Notes: generated from the sequence alone by a model not told the origin. DNA of 64,000 nucleotides from Albidovulum litorale (GCF_025751495.1 NZ_JAOWKZ010000005.1:124001-188000), one strand, 5' to 3'; counted from the first letter of the stretch, positions 1-7,884 are shown. A program made the numbers and translations.

Positions 1-52
1 CTGGATCGGTCACAGTTGCCGTGAATTCTGAACGCGCAGTCGCGCTAGAAAA

Positions 53-865
53 CTAAGCTTCCGACTTCGGAGAACGGGCGGACCACAGATCGGGCCGCCT
101 TTCCATCGTCAGTCTCTCCGCCTCAGCCCGTCGCCATTTCTCGATCTCGCCGTGGTGGCCGGACATGAGGACAGGCGGGATCTCTCGCCCCTCCCACTTA
201 GCGGGACGTGTGTATTGCGGATGCTCCAACAGGCCGTGGGAATGGCTTTCCTCTTCGGTGGAGGCGGCATTGCCGAGCACTCCGGGCAGGAGCCGTACCA
301 CGGCATCCAGCATCGCCTGCGCGGCGATCTCTCCGCCCGTCAGGACGAAGTCGCCAAGGCTGACCTCTTCGACCGCGTAGTGGTCCAGCACCCGCTGGTC
401 GACGCCTTCGAACCGGCCCGCGAGCATCGTGATGCCTTCTGATGTCGCCCAGCCGCGGGCCATGGCCTGATTGAAGGGTTTGCCGCGCGGCGACAAGTAG
501 ACGACCGGCCATTTCGCCCGGTCGGCGGGCGTACCGATGGCGGCCTGATCGAAGGCCGCGCCCACCACATCGGCGCGCAGCACCATCCCGGCCCCGCCGC
601 CTGCGGGCGTGTCGTCGACATTGCGGTGTTTGCCGATGCCAAAGGGGCGGAGCGGGATCGTCTCAAGATGCCAGAGCCCCTCCGCCAGGGCCTTTCCGGT
701 CAGGCTGAGGCCGAGCGTGCCGGGAAAAGCCTCGGGGAAGAGCGTAATGATGCGGGCGGTCCATGCGCCTTTCAGACGCGGGGCCTCAGCCATCAGGTCG
801 CGGGGTTTCAGCGAGGCCGAGACGGACAGACGCCCGTGCGACTTCGGTTTCTCGTCGTCCGTCAC
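53..865 (-). CDS. trmD: tRNA (guanine-N1-)-methyltransferase TrmD
   Basis: Methylates G37 of tRNAs reading CNN codons, using S-adenosylmethionine in the SPOUT trefoil-knot fold. The 270-residue product carries the family landmarks: the N-terminal start of the fold at ITLFPEAFP (40-48), the knot segment YLSPRGKPF (123-131), [11 protein letters not shown] (148-158) with the conserved Arg151, and [10 protein letters not shown] (170-179) with the catalytic Asp172 equivalent. The first 35 residues are an extension before the usual start. The start is GTG, overlaps the rimM stop by 4 bp (GTGA) and has a GGAGG seven bases upstream, which fixes it despite the long N-terminus. It is the last visible gene of the rpsP-rimM-trmD operon. 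Confidence 0.96.
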   Translation of the reverse strand: MTDDEKPKSHGRLSVSASLKPRDLMAEAPRLKGAWTARIITLFPEAFPGTLGLSLTGKALAEGLWHLETIPLRPFGIGKHRNVDDTPAGGGAGMVLRADVVGAAFDQAAIGTPADRAKWPVVYLSPRGKPFNQAMARGWATSEGITMLAGRFEGVDQRVLDHYAVEEVSLGDFVLTGGEIAAQAMLDAVVRLLPGVLGNAASTEEESHSHGLLEHPQYTRPAKWEGREIPPVLMSGHHGEIEKWRRAEAERLTMERRPDLWSARSPKSEA

Positions 866-1368
866 TCCGTTTCCTCCGGCGGGTCGGCGATGATCCGGCC
901 GGCGGTGAGGTCGACCGTCGGTACGACCGTGCGGGTGAAGGGCAGAAGGAGCGCGGTCTTACGACCGGGCGCAAAGATTTCAAGGATATCGCCCGCGCCA
1001 TGATTGTGGACCGCGCGGACGGTGCCGATTTTGGTTCCACAGGTATCGAAGACCTCAAGCCCGATAAGGTCGGTATGATAGAACTCGTCATCCGGCAGGC
1101 TGGGCAGCATCGACCGGTCGGCGAAAAGCTCGACACCGCGAAGGGCATCGGCCTCTTCCTTGGTGGCAATGCCGGAAAGCCGCGCGGCAAAGCCGTTATT
1201 GATGCTGCGGGTGATGCGGAGGGTAAAGCTGCGTTTGCCGTCCTCGGTCCAGAGGGGGGCATAGGCGGCAATCGCCTCTGGCTGGGCGCAGTAGCTTTTC
1301 AGCCGCACCTCGCCCCGAACACCGAAGGCGCCGCCAATGGCGCCGACGCAGACGCGGTCAGTTGCCAT
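862..1368 (-). CDS. rimM: 16S rRNA processing protein RimM
   Basis: Ribosome maturation factor that binds S19 in the 30S head during late small-subunit assembly. The 168 residues fit the family: an N-terminal RimM beta-barrel opening with [18 protein letters not shown] (about 8-25), and a C-terminal PRC-barrel from about residue 95 ([19 protein letters not shown]). A strong GGAGG lies 6 bases before the ATG, and both lie inside the end of the preceding small ORF, so the two share 11 bases (1358-1368). Its stop overlaps the trmD start. The gene order rpsP, rimM, trmD is the standard proteobacterial one. Confidence 0.96.
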   Translation of the reverse strand: MATDRVCVGAIGGAFGVRGEVRLKSYCAQPEAIAAYAPLWTEDGKRSFTLRITRSINNGFAARLSGIATKEEADALRGVELFADRSMLPSLPDDEFYHTDLIGLEVFDTCGTKIGTVRAVHNHGAGDILEIFAPGRKTALLLPFTRTVVPTVDLTAGRIIADPPEETE

Positions 1369-1510
1369 CCGTCACCTCCGGGCAGTCGGCCGCCACCGGG
1401 GCGGCGGCCGTTTTCGGGACCAGAATGCGATCGGTCTTCATGCCCAGCCAGAACGACCCCGCGCAAAGCGTGAGAGTGATGATCCGGCGCAGGAAGAAGC
1501 CGATCAGCAT
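1358..1510 (-). CDS. 50-residue putative single-pass membrane protein between rpsP and rimM
   Basis: A short ORF fills the otherwise unexplained space between rpsP and rimM. The product starts [20 protein letters not shown] and continues [18 protein letters not shown]: one hydrophobic stretch (about 3-24) with two arginines near its start, then a short Pro/Ala tail containing one Cys (Cys43). The ORF ends 11 bases inside rimM, so ribosomes finishing it would be placed at the rimM start. The upstream ribosome-binding signal is weak (GAAAAG). I do not recognise the family. It could be a real small membrane protein or a coupling ORF; its placement within a conserved operon and its clean hydrophobic segment favour a real gene. 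Confidence 0.55.
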   Translation of the reverse strand: MLIGFFLRRIITLTLCAGSFWLGMKTDRILVPKTAAAPVAADCPEVTDGN

Positions 1511-1524
1511 GTCTTTTCAGCGTC

Positions 1525-1926
1525 TTATTCGGACGCGGCTTCGTCGGCCGCAGCCTCTTCGGCGGGGGCGGCAGCGGCCTCAGAAGCCTTCGCCGATTTT
1601 GCGGCCTTTTCCTCAGCGCGCTTCTTGGCCTTGTCGCCAGGCTCGGCTTTTTTCATGTTGGCGCGGGTGGCCTTTTCTTTCACGCCGGCGGCTTCCAGCA
1701 TGCGGGCGATGCGGTCGGTCGGCTGGGCGCCTTTGGACAGCCAGTGCTGCACGCGCTCCATGTCCATCTTTACGCGGTCTTCGGAGTCCTTCGGCAGCAG
1801 CGGGTTGTAGGTGCCGAGTTTTTCGATGAAGCGGCCGTCGCGCGGCATGCGGCTGTCGGCGGCGACGATCGAATAGAACGGACGCTTCTTGGAACCCCCA
1901 CGGGCGAGGCGGATTTTCATAGCCAT
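1525..1926 (-). CDS. rpsP: 30S ribosomal protein S16
   Basis: Structural protein of the small ribosomal subunit. The first 80 residues are canonical S16: [20 protein letters not shown], the [20 protein letters not shown] block and an [16 protein letters not shown] helix. From about residue 84 the 133-residue product carries a Lys/Ala/Glu-rich low-complexity tail ending [11 protein letters not shown], a typical alphaproteobacterial extension. The start is the first ATG, 7 bases after an AGGAG. It is the first gene of the rpsP-rimM-trmD group. Confidence 0.97.
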   Translation of the reverse strand: MAMKIRLARGGSKKRPFYSIVAADSRMPRDGRFIEKLGTYNPLLPKDSEDRVKMDMERVQHWLSKGAQPTDRIARMLEAAGVKEKATRANMKKAEPGDKAKKRAEEKAAKSAKASEAAAAPAEEAAADEAASE

Positions 1927-1978
1927 GTCATTTCTCCTATCTTGGCTTTGAAACAGGCAGATGCCTGCTATTCCTTGG

Positions 1979-2275
1979 TTATTTTTGCAGTTTCTCGTGA
2001 TGCCTGATGACTTCGGAGATGATGAAGTTCAGGAATTTCTTGGCAAATTCGGGGTCGAGATCGGCCTCCAGCGCCATGCGCTGCAACCGCTCGATCTGCT
2101 GGCTTTCACGCAGGGGATCGGAGGGCGGCAGGTCGTGTTCGGCCTTCAGACGCCCCACCGCCTGGGTGTGCTTGAACCGCTCGGCCAGCGTGTAGACGAG
2201 GATCGCGTCGAGCCGGTCGATGCTCTCCCGGTGGCCCTTCAGCAGGGACGCGGCAAGGGTCGTGGGATCGCTCAT
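1979..2275 (-). CDS. Chorismate mutase, AroQ class
   Basis: Rearranges chorismate to prephenate, the branch step to phenylalanine and tyrosine. The 98-residue monofunctional product is an all-helical AroQ domain: [20 protein letters not shown] (15-34), the [20 protein letters not shown] loop with its conserved Lys and Asp, and [20 protein letters not shown]. No prephenate dehydratase or dehydrogenase domain is attached. Start chosen at the ATG preceded by GGAGG (5-base spacing). That ATG overlaps the stop of a 27-codon ORF that itself overlaps the upstream acetyltransferase gene, so it sits at the end of a coupled chain. Confidence 0.9.
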   Translation of the reverse strand: MSDPTTLAASLLKGHRESIDRLDAILVYTLAERFKHTQAVGRLKAEHDLPPSDPLRESQQIERLQRMALEADLDPEFAKKFLNFIISEVIRHHEKLQK

Positions 2276-2355
2276 CGGGGCCTCCGGTTCGGGGTCGGCA
2301 AAGTGTCGGCAAAACGTATGGCAAGCGTCGGGCAGATGTCGGGACGGACTTTCAT
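2272..2355 (-). CDS. 27-codon linking ORF between GNAT and chorismate mutase genes
   Basis: The 76-base gap between the last acetyltransferase gene and chorismate mutase is spanned exactly by a 27-codon ORF (product begins MKVRPDICPTLAIRFAD). Its ATG overlaps the upstream stop as ATGA (2352-2355), and its TGA overlaps the chorismate mutase ATG as ATGA (2272-2275). The peptide has no recognisable domain. It may act only to pass ribosomes along, or it may be chance in a high-G+C frame; the double overlap is the only evidence. Confidence 0.35.
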   Translation of the reverse strand: MKVRPDICPTLAIRFADTLPTPNRRPR

Positions 2356-2927
2356 GTGCGTCCCTCCCGGTAGTGGCGGTAGACGAGGACGGGGTCGTCG
2401 AAAGCGACCTCGGACGCGCGGTCGCGGGTCGCGCCAAGACGGTCGGCCAGACGCACCGAGCGGTCGTTGCCGTCGACGATATAGCTGACCAGCGTGTCCC
2501 AGCCGAGAGCGCCAAAGGCATGGGAGCGGGCGGCGTTGGCGGCCTCATGGGCGAGGCCCTTGCCCTCGGCCGCCTCGGAGAAGAGAAAGCCGAGTTCCGG
2601 CTCCCGGTCGCCGGGTTCGAAGCCGAGGAGGACGAAGCCGAGCAGCACGCGGTCGGCCTTGTCCTCGACCGTCCAGAGACCGTGACCGCGCAGGAGCCAG
2701 GTGGCGGTGGCCTGGGTGAAGTCGCGCCAGGCATCTTCACGCGACATCGGGCCGCCGATATAACGCCCGCGCTCGCTGCATTCGATCGCGGCCCAGTCGT
2801 CGAAATCGCCGATGTGCGGGGCGCGGAGGCGGAGCCGCGCGGTCTCGATCACCGGAATCATGGCTGCGAGCGAAGCCGCGAAAGCGGCGGCCGGGCCGGT
2901 CGAAGGCTGTTCCCAAGCGTGGATCAT
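2352..2927 (-). CDS. GNAT family N-acetyltransferase (RimJ/RimL type), copy C
   Basis: Transfers an acetyl group from acetyl-CoA to an amino group; the substrate cannot be read from sequence. The 191-residue product has the RimJ/RimL arrangement: IETARLRLRAPHIGDFDDWA (27-46), strand beta4 EPELGFLFSEAAEGKGLAHEA with the acetyl-CoA loop EGKGLA, and DTLVSYIVDGNDRSVRLADRLG near the end. The start ATG overlaps the stop of the preceding copy by 4 bp. It is the last of three consecutive related acetyltransferase genes, and has a roughly 22-residue N-terminal extension that the other two lack. Confidence 0.88.
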   Translation of the reverse strand: MIHAWEQPSTGPAAAFAASLAAMIPVIETARLRLRAPHIGDFDDWAAIECSERGRYIGGPMSREDAWRDFTQATATWLLRGHGLWTVEDKADRVLLGFVLLGFEPGDREPELGFLFSEAAEGKGLAHEAANAARSHAFGALGWDTLVSYIVDGNDRSVRLADRLGATRDRASEVAFDDPVLVYRHYREGRT

Positions 2928-3463
2928 GTGCGCGCCTCCGGTTTCGGGTGGCGGTAGACATAGCAGGGTTTGTCGCCGCCGGGATGGGCGGCGTTGTCGT
3001 CGCGGCTGGCCCCCATGCGTTCGGCCAGCGCGATGGAGCGGGTGTTTTCGGGGGCGATGTAGCTGACGGCTGTGTCCCAGCCGAGGTCGCGGAAGGCATA
3101 GGCGCGGGCGGCGGTCGCGGCCTCGCAGGCAAAGCCCTTGCCCTCGGTCTCTGCCGCCCAGACCAACCAGCCGATTTCGCGTTCCGGCCAACCCGCGGGG
3201 AACCATGGCCCGGCCATGCCCAGCACCTTGTCCGCGCCCTTGGCCGTGAAGATGAACATGCCAAAGCCGCGCATCACCCAATGGCCGATGAGATGGCCGA
3301 AGGCACGCCATTTCCTGCCCTCGTCCAACTCGCCGTCGCGCACGAACTGCGAGCGGGGGGTGGAGAGGAAGGCGGAGAAGGCGGGCCAGTCCTGCGGCGC
3401 GGGGGCGCGGAGGGTCAGGCGGTCTGTGGTCAGGACGGGCGTATCGGCCAGATGCGGGGTCAT
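2924..3463 (-). CDS. GNAT family N-acetyltransferase (RimJ/RimL type), copy B
   Basis: Second of three tandem acetyltransferases, 179 residues. Visible landmarks are LTTDRLTLRAPAPQDWPAFS near the N-terminus, the beta4/acetyl-CoA region REIGWLVWAAETEGKGFACE, and DTAVSYIAPENTRSIALAER followed by LGASRDD-like sequence (MGASRDD). It is clearly more similar to its two neighbours than a random GNAT would be (shared TDRLTLRAP, EGKG, SIAL and the final VYRH/V-H block), so the trio looks like local duplication. Both ends overlap neighbouring genes by 4 bp. Substrate unknown. Confidence 0.88.
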   Translation of the reverse strand: MTPHLADTPVLTTDRLTLRAPAPQDWPAFSAFLSTPRSQFVRDGELDEGRKWRAFGHLIGHWVMRGFGMFIFTAKGADKVLGMAGPWFPAGWPEREIGWLVWAAETEGKGFACEAATAARAYAFRDLGWDTAVSYIAPENTRSIALAERMGASRDDNAAHPGGDKPCYVYRHPKPEART

Positions 3464-3969
3464 GCGAGCCCCCTGATATCATGGACGATCACGACGTCGC
3501 CGGGATCGGTGCCGGGGATGGTGGGGTCGATCACGCCGCCGAGTTTCAGCCCGAGCGCGATGGAGCGGGCGTTGGCCGGGTCGATGATATTGATGAGCCG
3601 GTCCCAGCCGAAGCTCTTGCGCGCCCAGACCATGACGGCACGGGCCGCCTCGGCGGCGTAACCCTTGCCCTCTGCCTCCGGCACGGTGAACCAGCCAAGC
3701 TCGGGTTCGGGATAACCCATGAATTCATAGATGCCGACCTCGCCCACATAAGCGCCGGTTTTGCGGTCGTCGAGGCCGAAGGCGCCGTAGCCCTTGAACT
3801 GCCAGAGCGCCACATCGGCGGCCCAGTTCTTCCATGCCTCGTTCCGGTCCATCATGCCGCGTTCATGGATCGAACGGGGGGAGGCGAAGAACTCGGCCCA
3901 ATGCTCGAAATCCGCGAGTTTCGGGGCGCGGAGGGTGAGGCGGTCGGTGTGGAGGGTGGGAGGGGTCAT
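3460..3969 (-). CDS. GNAT family N-acetyltransferase (RimJ/RimL type), copy A
   Basis: First of the three tandem copies, 169 residues. It has TDRLTLRAPKLADFEHWAEF (8-27), the beta4/acetyl-CoA segment PELGWFTVPEAEGKGYAAEA and DRLINIIDPANARSIALGLK. It lies 100 bp downstream of ffh on the same strand, so it may start its own unit or follow ffh. Its stop overlaps the next copy by 4 bp, implying joint translation of all three. The natural substrate (a ribosomal protein N-terminus, an antibiotic or a metabolite amine) cannot be inferred. Confidence 0.88.
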   Translation of the reverse strand: MTPPTLHTDRLTLRAPKLADFEHWAEFFASPRSIHERGMMDRNEAWKNWAADVALWQFKGYGAFGLDDRKTGAYVGEVGIYEFMGYPEPELGWFTVPEAEGKGYAAEAARAVMVWARKSFGWDRLINIIDPANARSIALGLKLGGVIDPTIPGTDPGDVVIVHDIRGLA

Positions 3970-3993
3970 GCGGCCCCCTTTTGCGCGCGCAGC

Positions 3994-4048
3994 GCCCGAC
4001 CCACCCCCAAAGGGGTAGGCGCTTCACGCCCTTCCCGTCGGGTCGGGC
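3994..4048 (-). terminator. Inverted repeat downstream of ffh, possible terminator or processing site
   Basis: GCCCGACCC (3994-4002) and its complement GGGTCGGGC (4040-4048) flank a smaller CCCC-AAA-GGGG hairpin in the 100-bp gap after ffh. No T-run follows, so factor-independent termination is uncertain; it may be only a stable structure separating ffh from the acetyltransferase genes. Confidence 0.35.
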
Positions 4049-4069
4049 ACTGGAGGGGCGCGTACAGGG

Positions 4070-5590
4070 TCACTTCTTCTTCCCGAACCCGCCGAGGCCC
4101 GAAAGCCCCGAGGGCAGCTTCATGCCGCCAAGACCGCCCGGCAGGCCCATGCCGCTCGGCAGCTTGCCGCCGCCGATGCCTTCCTGCATGCCCTTGGCCA
4201 TGGCTTCCATCTCGGCCGGGCTCATCTTCGAGGGGTCGGGCATGCCGCCCTTGCCCATCATCTGCTTGATGGCCTGTTTCATCATGCCGCCCTTGCCCAT
4301 CTTCTTCATCATGTCCGCCATCTGGCGGTGCATCTTCAGAAGCTGGTTGAGTTCCGAAACCTCCAGCCCGGCACCGGCGGCAATACGCTTCTTGCGGCTG
4401 GCCTGCAGAAGGGCGGGGTTGGCGCGTTCCTTCTTGGTCATCGAGTTGATCAGCGCGATCTGGCGGCGGAGGATCGAGTCATCAAAACCCGCCGCCTCCA
4501 TCTGTTTCGCGGCCTTGCCCATGCCCGGCAGCATGCCCATCATGCCCTGCATGCCGCCCATCTTGATCATCTGCTCAAGCTGGGACTTGAGGTCGTTCAT
4601 GTTGAAGAGACCCTTGGCAAAACGCTTGGCCATGCGTTCGGCCTGTTCGGCCTCCAAGGTCGCCTGCGCCTTTTCGACAAGGGCCACGATGTCGCCCATG
4701 CCGAGGATGCGGCCGGCGATGCGCTCGGCCTCGAAGGTCTCAAGCGCGTCCATCTTTTCGCCGAGACCCACGAAGCGGATCGGCTTGCCGGTGACAGCGC
4801 GCATGGAAAGGGCGGCACCGCCGCGGCCGTCGCCGTCCATCCGGGTGAGGACCACGCCGGTGATGCCGACCTTGGCGTCGAACTCCTGCGCGACCTCGAC
4901 GGCGACCTGACCGGTGAGGCCATCGACGACGAGGAGGGTTTCGCGGGGCTTGGTGGCGGCGGCGACCTCGGCCACCTCATCCATCAGCACCTGATCGATC
5001 TGGAGGCGCCCGGCAGTGTCGAGCATGTAGACGTCGTAGCCGCCGAGCGTCGCCTGTTGTTTGGCGCGCTTGGCGATCTGTACCGCACTTTCGCCCTTGA
5101 CGATCGGCAGCGTATCGACGCCGATCTGGGTGCCGAGGATCGCAAGCTGCTCCATCGCGGCGGGGCGGTTGGTATCCAAGGAGGCCATCAGGACGCGCTT
5201 CTTCTCGCGTTCCTTCAGGCGTTTGGCGAGTTTCGCGGTGGTGGTGGTCTTGCCGCCGCCCTGAAGGCCGACCATCAGGATCGGCGCGGGCGGGTTGTCG
5301 ATTTTCAGCGTGCCGGGGTCTTCGGCACCGCGCAGCACGTCGATCAGCGCGTCATGGACGATCTTGACGACCTGCTGGCCCGGCGTGATCGACTTGGTGA
5401 CGGCGGCACCGGTGGCCTTGCCCTCGACCGCCTTGATGAAATCGCGTGCGACCGGCAGCGAGACGTCGGCCTCCAGAAGTGCCACGCGGACCTCGCGCAA
5501 AGCGGTCTTGACGTCGTCCTCAGAGAGGGCGCCCTGTTTCGTCAGCCGGTCGAAGACGCCGCCAAGGCGTTCTGACAGGTTCTCGAACAT
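4070..5590 (-). CDS. ffh: Signal recognition particle protein Ffh
   Basis: GTPase subunit of the bacterial signal recognition particle; it binds signal sequences of nascent membrane proteins together with 4.5S RNA and docks at FtsY. The 506-residue product has the N helical bundle (1-90), P-loop GLQGGGKTTTTAK (108-120), DTAGRLQID (191-199), TRMDGDGRGGAA and TGKPIRFVGLGEK, then a methionine-rich M domain (about 330-450) for signal-peptide and RNA binding. The tail is Gly/Met/Leu-rich and ends in KKK, as in other Rhodobacteraceae. No 4.5S RNA gene was seen nearby. Confidence 0.97.
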   Translation of the reverse strand: MFENLSERLGGVFDRLTKQGALSEDDVKTALREVRVALLEADVSLPVARDFIKAVEGKATGAAVTKSITPGQQVVKIVHDALIDVLRGAEDPGTLKIDNPPAPILMVGLQGGGKTTTTAKLAKRLKEREKKRVLMASLDTNRPAAMEQLAILGTQIGVDTLPIVKGESAVQIAKRAKQQATLGGYDVYMLDTAGRLQIDQVLMDEVAEVAAATKPRETLLVVDGLTGQVAVEVAQEFDAKVGITGVVLTRMDGDGRGGAALSMRAVTGKPIRFVGLGEKMDALETFEAERIAGRILGMGDIVALVEKAQATLEAEQAERMAKRFAKGLFNMNDLKSQLEQMIKMGGMQGMMGMLPGMGKAAKQMEAAGFDDSILRRQIALINSMTKKERANPALLQASRKKRIAAGAGLEVSELNQLLKMHRQMADMMKKMGKGGMMKQAIKQMMGKGGMPDPSKMSPAEMEAMAKGMQEGIGGGKLPSGMGLPGGLGGMKLPSGLSGLGGFGKKK

Positions 5591-5924
5591 ATGGCCCTCC
5601 TTGGCCTTTCCACTTCACTGCCCCCGACATAGCGACAGGAGCGTCCAAACGCAAAACGCACCAGTGGGCGCAACGCGCTGACTGGTGGCGATCCCCTGAC
5701 ATTCCGGGGACCGGAAGCTTTGCCACTTCCGGAATCCGGGCGGGTTTAGGCGAGGGGAGGCGGCGAGTCAAGCCGGGTCGGGGTCTGACGGCGTTCCAGT
5801 TCGGGTGTCCCATTTAGCCCGATATGGTCCATGAATCGGCACTCTCGCCACCGGCTGCCAGCCTGTTTCGCGTTTGCCGACGTGACATGCTACACTTCGC
5901 CCTTCGAAGAGAACGGGGGAAGAC
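5591..5924. other. 334-bp intergenic region upstream of ffh and the GFA gene
   Basis: This divergent gap holds no convincing gene. The most visible element is an inverted repeat, CCGGAAG (5711-5717) and CTTCCGG (5726-5732) with an 8-base loop; ATTCCGG (5701-5707) offers an alternative partner for CCGGAAT (5729-5735). It probably carries the ffh promoter on the minus strand and the GFA-gene promoter on the plus strand. I cannot place exact promoter elements. Confidence 0.5.
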
Positions 5925-6353
5925 ATGTCGAAAACGTACAAAGGCCAATGCTTCTGCGGAGCCGTCGAAATCGAAGCGACGGGAGAACCCGCCGGGATGG
6001 GCTATTGCCACTGTGAAAGCTGTCGGGCGTGGTCCGCCGGCCCTGTCAATGCATTCACGCTGTGGGCTCCGGACAAGGTCAAGGTTGTCAAAGGCGCAGA
6101 GCATATCAGGCAATACAACAAGACCGAAAACAGCGACCGGAAGTGGTGCGACAAGTGTGGCGGTCACCTCATGGCCGGGCATCCGGGTCTGGGCCTCACC
6201 GATGTCTATGCTGCGGTAATTCCAGACCTTGAGTTCGCGCCGGGCATACATGTCAATTACGCGGAAACCGTGCTGCGAATGAAAGACGGCCTGCCAAAAA
6301 TGAAGGACTTTCCCTCTGAGTTCGGCGGTTCAGGAGAAACGGTTCCGGAATAG
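5925..6353 (+). CDS. GFA family zinc-binding protein
   Basis: Member of the glutathione-dependent formaldehyde-activating (GFA/CENP-V) fold family, small zinc proteins of which only a few have known reactions. The 142-residue product has the full cysteine set: Cys9 and Cys11 in QCFCGAVEIEA, Cys28, Cys30 and Cys33 in YCHCESC, and Cys75 and Cys78 in KWCDKCGG. GGGGAAGAC before the ATG supports the start. It is a single gene, convergent with sqr. The family name should not be read as proof of S-hydroxymethylglutathione synthesis. Confidence 0.88.
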   Translation: MSKTYKGQCFCGAVEIEATGEPAGMGYCHCESCRAWSAGPVNAFTLWAPDKVKVVKGAEHIRQYNKTENSDRKWCDKCGGHLMAGHPGLGLTDVYAAVIPDLEFAPGIHVNYAETVLRMKDGLPKMKDFPSEFGGSGETVPE

Positions 6354-6377
6354 GCCGACCAAGTTACCGTGTACCGG

Positions 6378-6411
6378 CCGCCACCCCTGACTTGTCGTCA
6401 GCGGGTGGCGG
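6378..6411 (+). terminator. Hairpin after the GFA gene
   Basis: CCGCCACCC (6378-6386) pairs with GGGTGGCGG (6403-6411), and an inner TGAC/GTCA pair extends the stem. It lies 24 bases after the GFA stop and is followed by only a short GTTT. Likely transcription end for the plus-strand gene, possibly bidirectional. Confidence 0.5.
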
Positions 6412-6439
6412 GTTTGCCCGAATGTTCGAGATTTTGAAC

Positions 6440-6461
6440 TGAGGCACAGCCAAGTGCCTCA
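6440..6461 (-). terminator. Hairpin overlapping the sqr stop codon
   Basis: TGAGGCAC (6440-6447) and GTGCCTCA (6454-6461) form a perfect 8-bp stem with a 6-base loop that includes the sqr stop. On the minus strand it is followed by GTTCAAAATC, a weak U-tract. Plausible 3-prime end structure of the sqr mRNA. Confidence 0.4.
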
Positions 6462-7745
6462 GCCCTTCTGGACCTCTTTCAGTTTGTCGATGCCAAGCAT
6501 CTTCATCATGGCCTTTTCGTAATAGGGTTCGGACGTTCCCTTCCTGACCTTGTGCAGGAAATATTTCTCGAACCCGATCTTTGCCAGATGGACCCATTTT
6601 CCCGAAGACGCCCAGTTGACGTTCCGGGGCGGGATCTGCGGCTGGGCGACGAAGGCGACGCCGCTGTCGCCGAAATCGGCGAGGCAGACGGCGTTCCACG
6701 TGCCGACATTGTCGGGTTCCTTGCCGCGCAGCACCTGCCCGAGGTTGTGGGCCGTCGCGGTCACCATCGATTCAATCATGAAGCCGGTCTTCGGCACGCC
6801 GCAGGGCACCGGCGTCGGCCCCATCGGCGGGATCGCGACGCAGACGCCTACCGCGAAGATATTGGGGTATTTCGGATTGCGCTGGTGCTGGTCGACGATG
6901 GTGAAGCCGCGCGGGTTCGCGAGACCCTCTATGCCCGCGACCGCCTTGATGCCGCGGAACGCGGGCAGCATCATCGCAAAGCCGAAGGGCAGGGCCTTTT
7001 CCGCCTTGACCGATCCGTCTTCGGCGATCTCCTCGACCACCATCTGGCCGTCCTCGACCTTCTTGACGCGGGACGAGGTCATCCACTTGATGTGGTGGTT
7101 GCGCATCTCGCTTTCGAGCAGGCCCTTGGTGTCGCCGACCCCGTCGAGGCCGAGATGGCCGATATAGGGTTCGGAGGTGACGAAGGTCATCGGCACCTTG
7201 TCGCGGATCTTGCGGCGGCGGAGTTCGGTTTCCAGGATGAAGGTGAATTCGTAGGCCGGACCGTAGCAGGACGCGCCCTGCACCGCGCCGACGATGATCG
7301 GGCCGGGGTTCTTGCAGAAGGCTTCGAACTTTTCGGCGGCCATCTCAGCATGGTCGACATGGCAGATCGACTGGGTGTGCCCACCATGGGGGCCGAGCCC
7401 CTCGATCTCGTCGAAGGCGAGTTCGGGGCCAGTGGCGATGATCAGGTAATCGTAGTCGATCGATGTGCCGTCGACGAGGTCGAGCCGGTTTTCTTCCGGG
7501 TGCAGCTTTTCCGCCGCGACCGGCTTGAATTCGATCCCTTTTCTGTTCAGCGGCTGGGTCAGGTCGACCGTGATGTCGTCCCGTTCGCGCCAGCCGACGG
7601 CAATCCATGGATTGGACGGGACGAAGTGATAAAGGGGGTCCTTGGTCACAACGGTGATCCGGTCCTCTGGCCGGATCTGGTCGGCCAGTTCATAGGCCAT
7701 GATGGAGCCGCCAAGCCCGGCCCCCAGAACGACGATATGTGCCAT
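6459..7745 (-). CDS. sqr: Sulfide:quinone oxidoreductase, type I
   Basis: FAD enzyme at the membrane surface that oxidises sulfide to polysulfide or sulfane sulfur and passes electrons to quinone. The 428-residue product has the FAD motif VVLGAGLGG (5-13), FVPSNPWIAVGWRERDDI (41-58), and all three catalytic cysteines: Cys128 (QSICHVDHAE), Cys160 (GAVQGASCYGPAYEF) and Cys354 (NAVCLADFGD). The first two match the numbering known for the Acidithiobacillus enzyme. The C-terminus is the amphipathic membrane-binding part (WVHLAKIGFEKYFLHK). Start chosen at the ATG behind GGAGGAGCAGGAA rather than the in-frame ATG 54 bases upstream. Stands alone; no sox or persulfide dioxygenase gene is adjacent. 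Confidence 0.93.
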   Translation of the reverse strand: MAHIVVLGAGLGGSIMAYELADQIRPEDRITVVTKDPLYHFVPSNPWIAVGWRERDDITVDLTQPLNRKGIEFKPVAAEKLHPEENRLDLVDGTSIDYDYLIIATGPELAFDEIEGLGPHGGHTQSICHVDHAEMAAEKFEAFCKNPGPIIVGAVQGASCYGPAYEFTFILETELRRRKIRDKVPMTFVTSEPYIGHLGLDGVGDTKGLLESEMRNHHIKWMTSSRVKKVEDGQMVVEEIAEDGSVKAEKALPFGFAMMLPAFRGIKAVAGIEGLANPRGFTIVDQHQRNPKYPNIFAVGVCVAIPPMGPTPVPCGVPKTGFMIESMVTATAHNLGQVLRGKEPDNVGTWNAVCLADFGDSGVAFVAQPQIPPRNVNWASSGKWVHLAKIGFEKYFLHKVRKGTSEPYYEKAMMKMLGIDKLKEVQKG

Positions 7746-7800
7746 TTCCTGCTCCTCCCAGAGCATCGGCTGGCCATTTTGGGCAGCCTGATAGCACATA

Positions 7801-7822
7801 CATATAATGAAAATGGAATATG
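7801..7822 (-). promoter_or_regulatory. AT-rich imperfect inverted repeat upstream of sqr
   Basis: The stretch 7790-7840 is sharply AT-rich compared with its surroundings and contains CATAT (7801-7805) and ATATG (7818-7822) flanking a 12-base spacer, with TTGACA-like sequence further upstream on the minus strand. It sits 56-77 bp before the sqr ATG and could be the promoter and an operator for a sulfide-responsive ArsR-type repressor (SqrR/BigR). The match to those known sites is not shown here. Confidence 0.35.
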
Positions 7823-7850
7823 ATAATGATCTGTGTCAATTTCACGCAGC

Positions 7851-7884
7851 GAAAAGAAAAACCCCGCGCCGGGTGGCGCGGGGT
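7851..7884 (-). terminator. Rho-independent terminator of the xdh-BMP transporter operon
   Basis: A perfect 10-bp stem, ACCCCGCGCC (7861-7870) with GGCGCGGGGT (7875-7884) around the 4-base loop GGGT, is followed on the minus strand by TTTTCTTTTC. It lies 27 bp after the BMP gene stop and is the clearest intrinsic terminator in the window. Confidence 0.9.

Noticed and set aside
4328-5575. A 415-codon open frame antisense to ffh
   Set aside because: Shadow of a strongly biased housekeeping gene; no recognisable protein.
5520-5813. A 97-codon minus-strand ORF reaching into the ffh start
   Set aside because: It overlaps ffh out of frame, has a proline/arginine-rich product and no ribosome-binding site.
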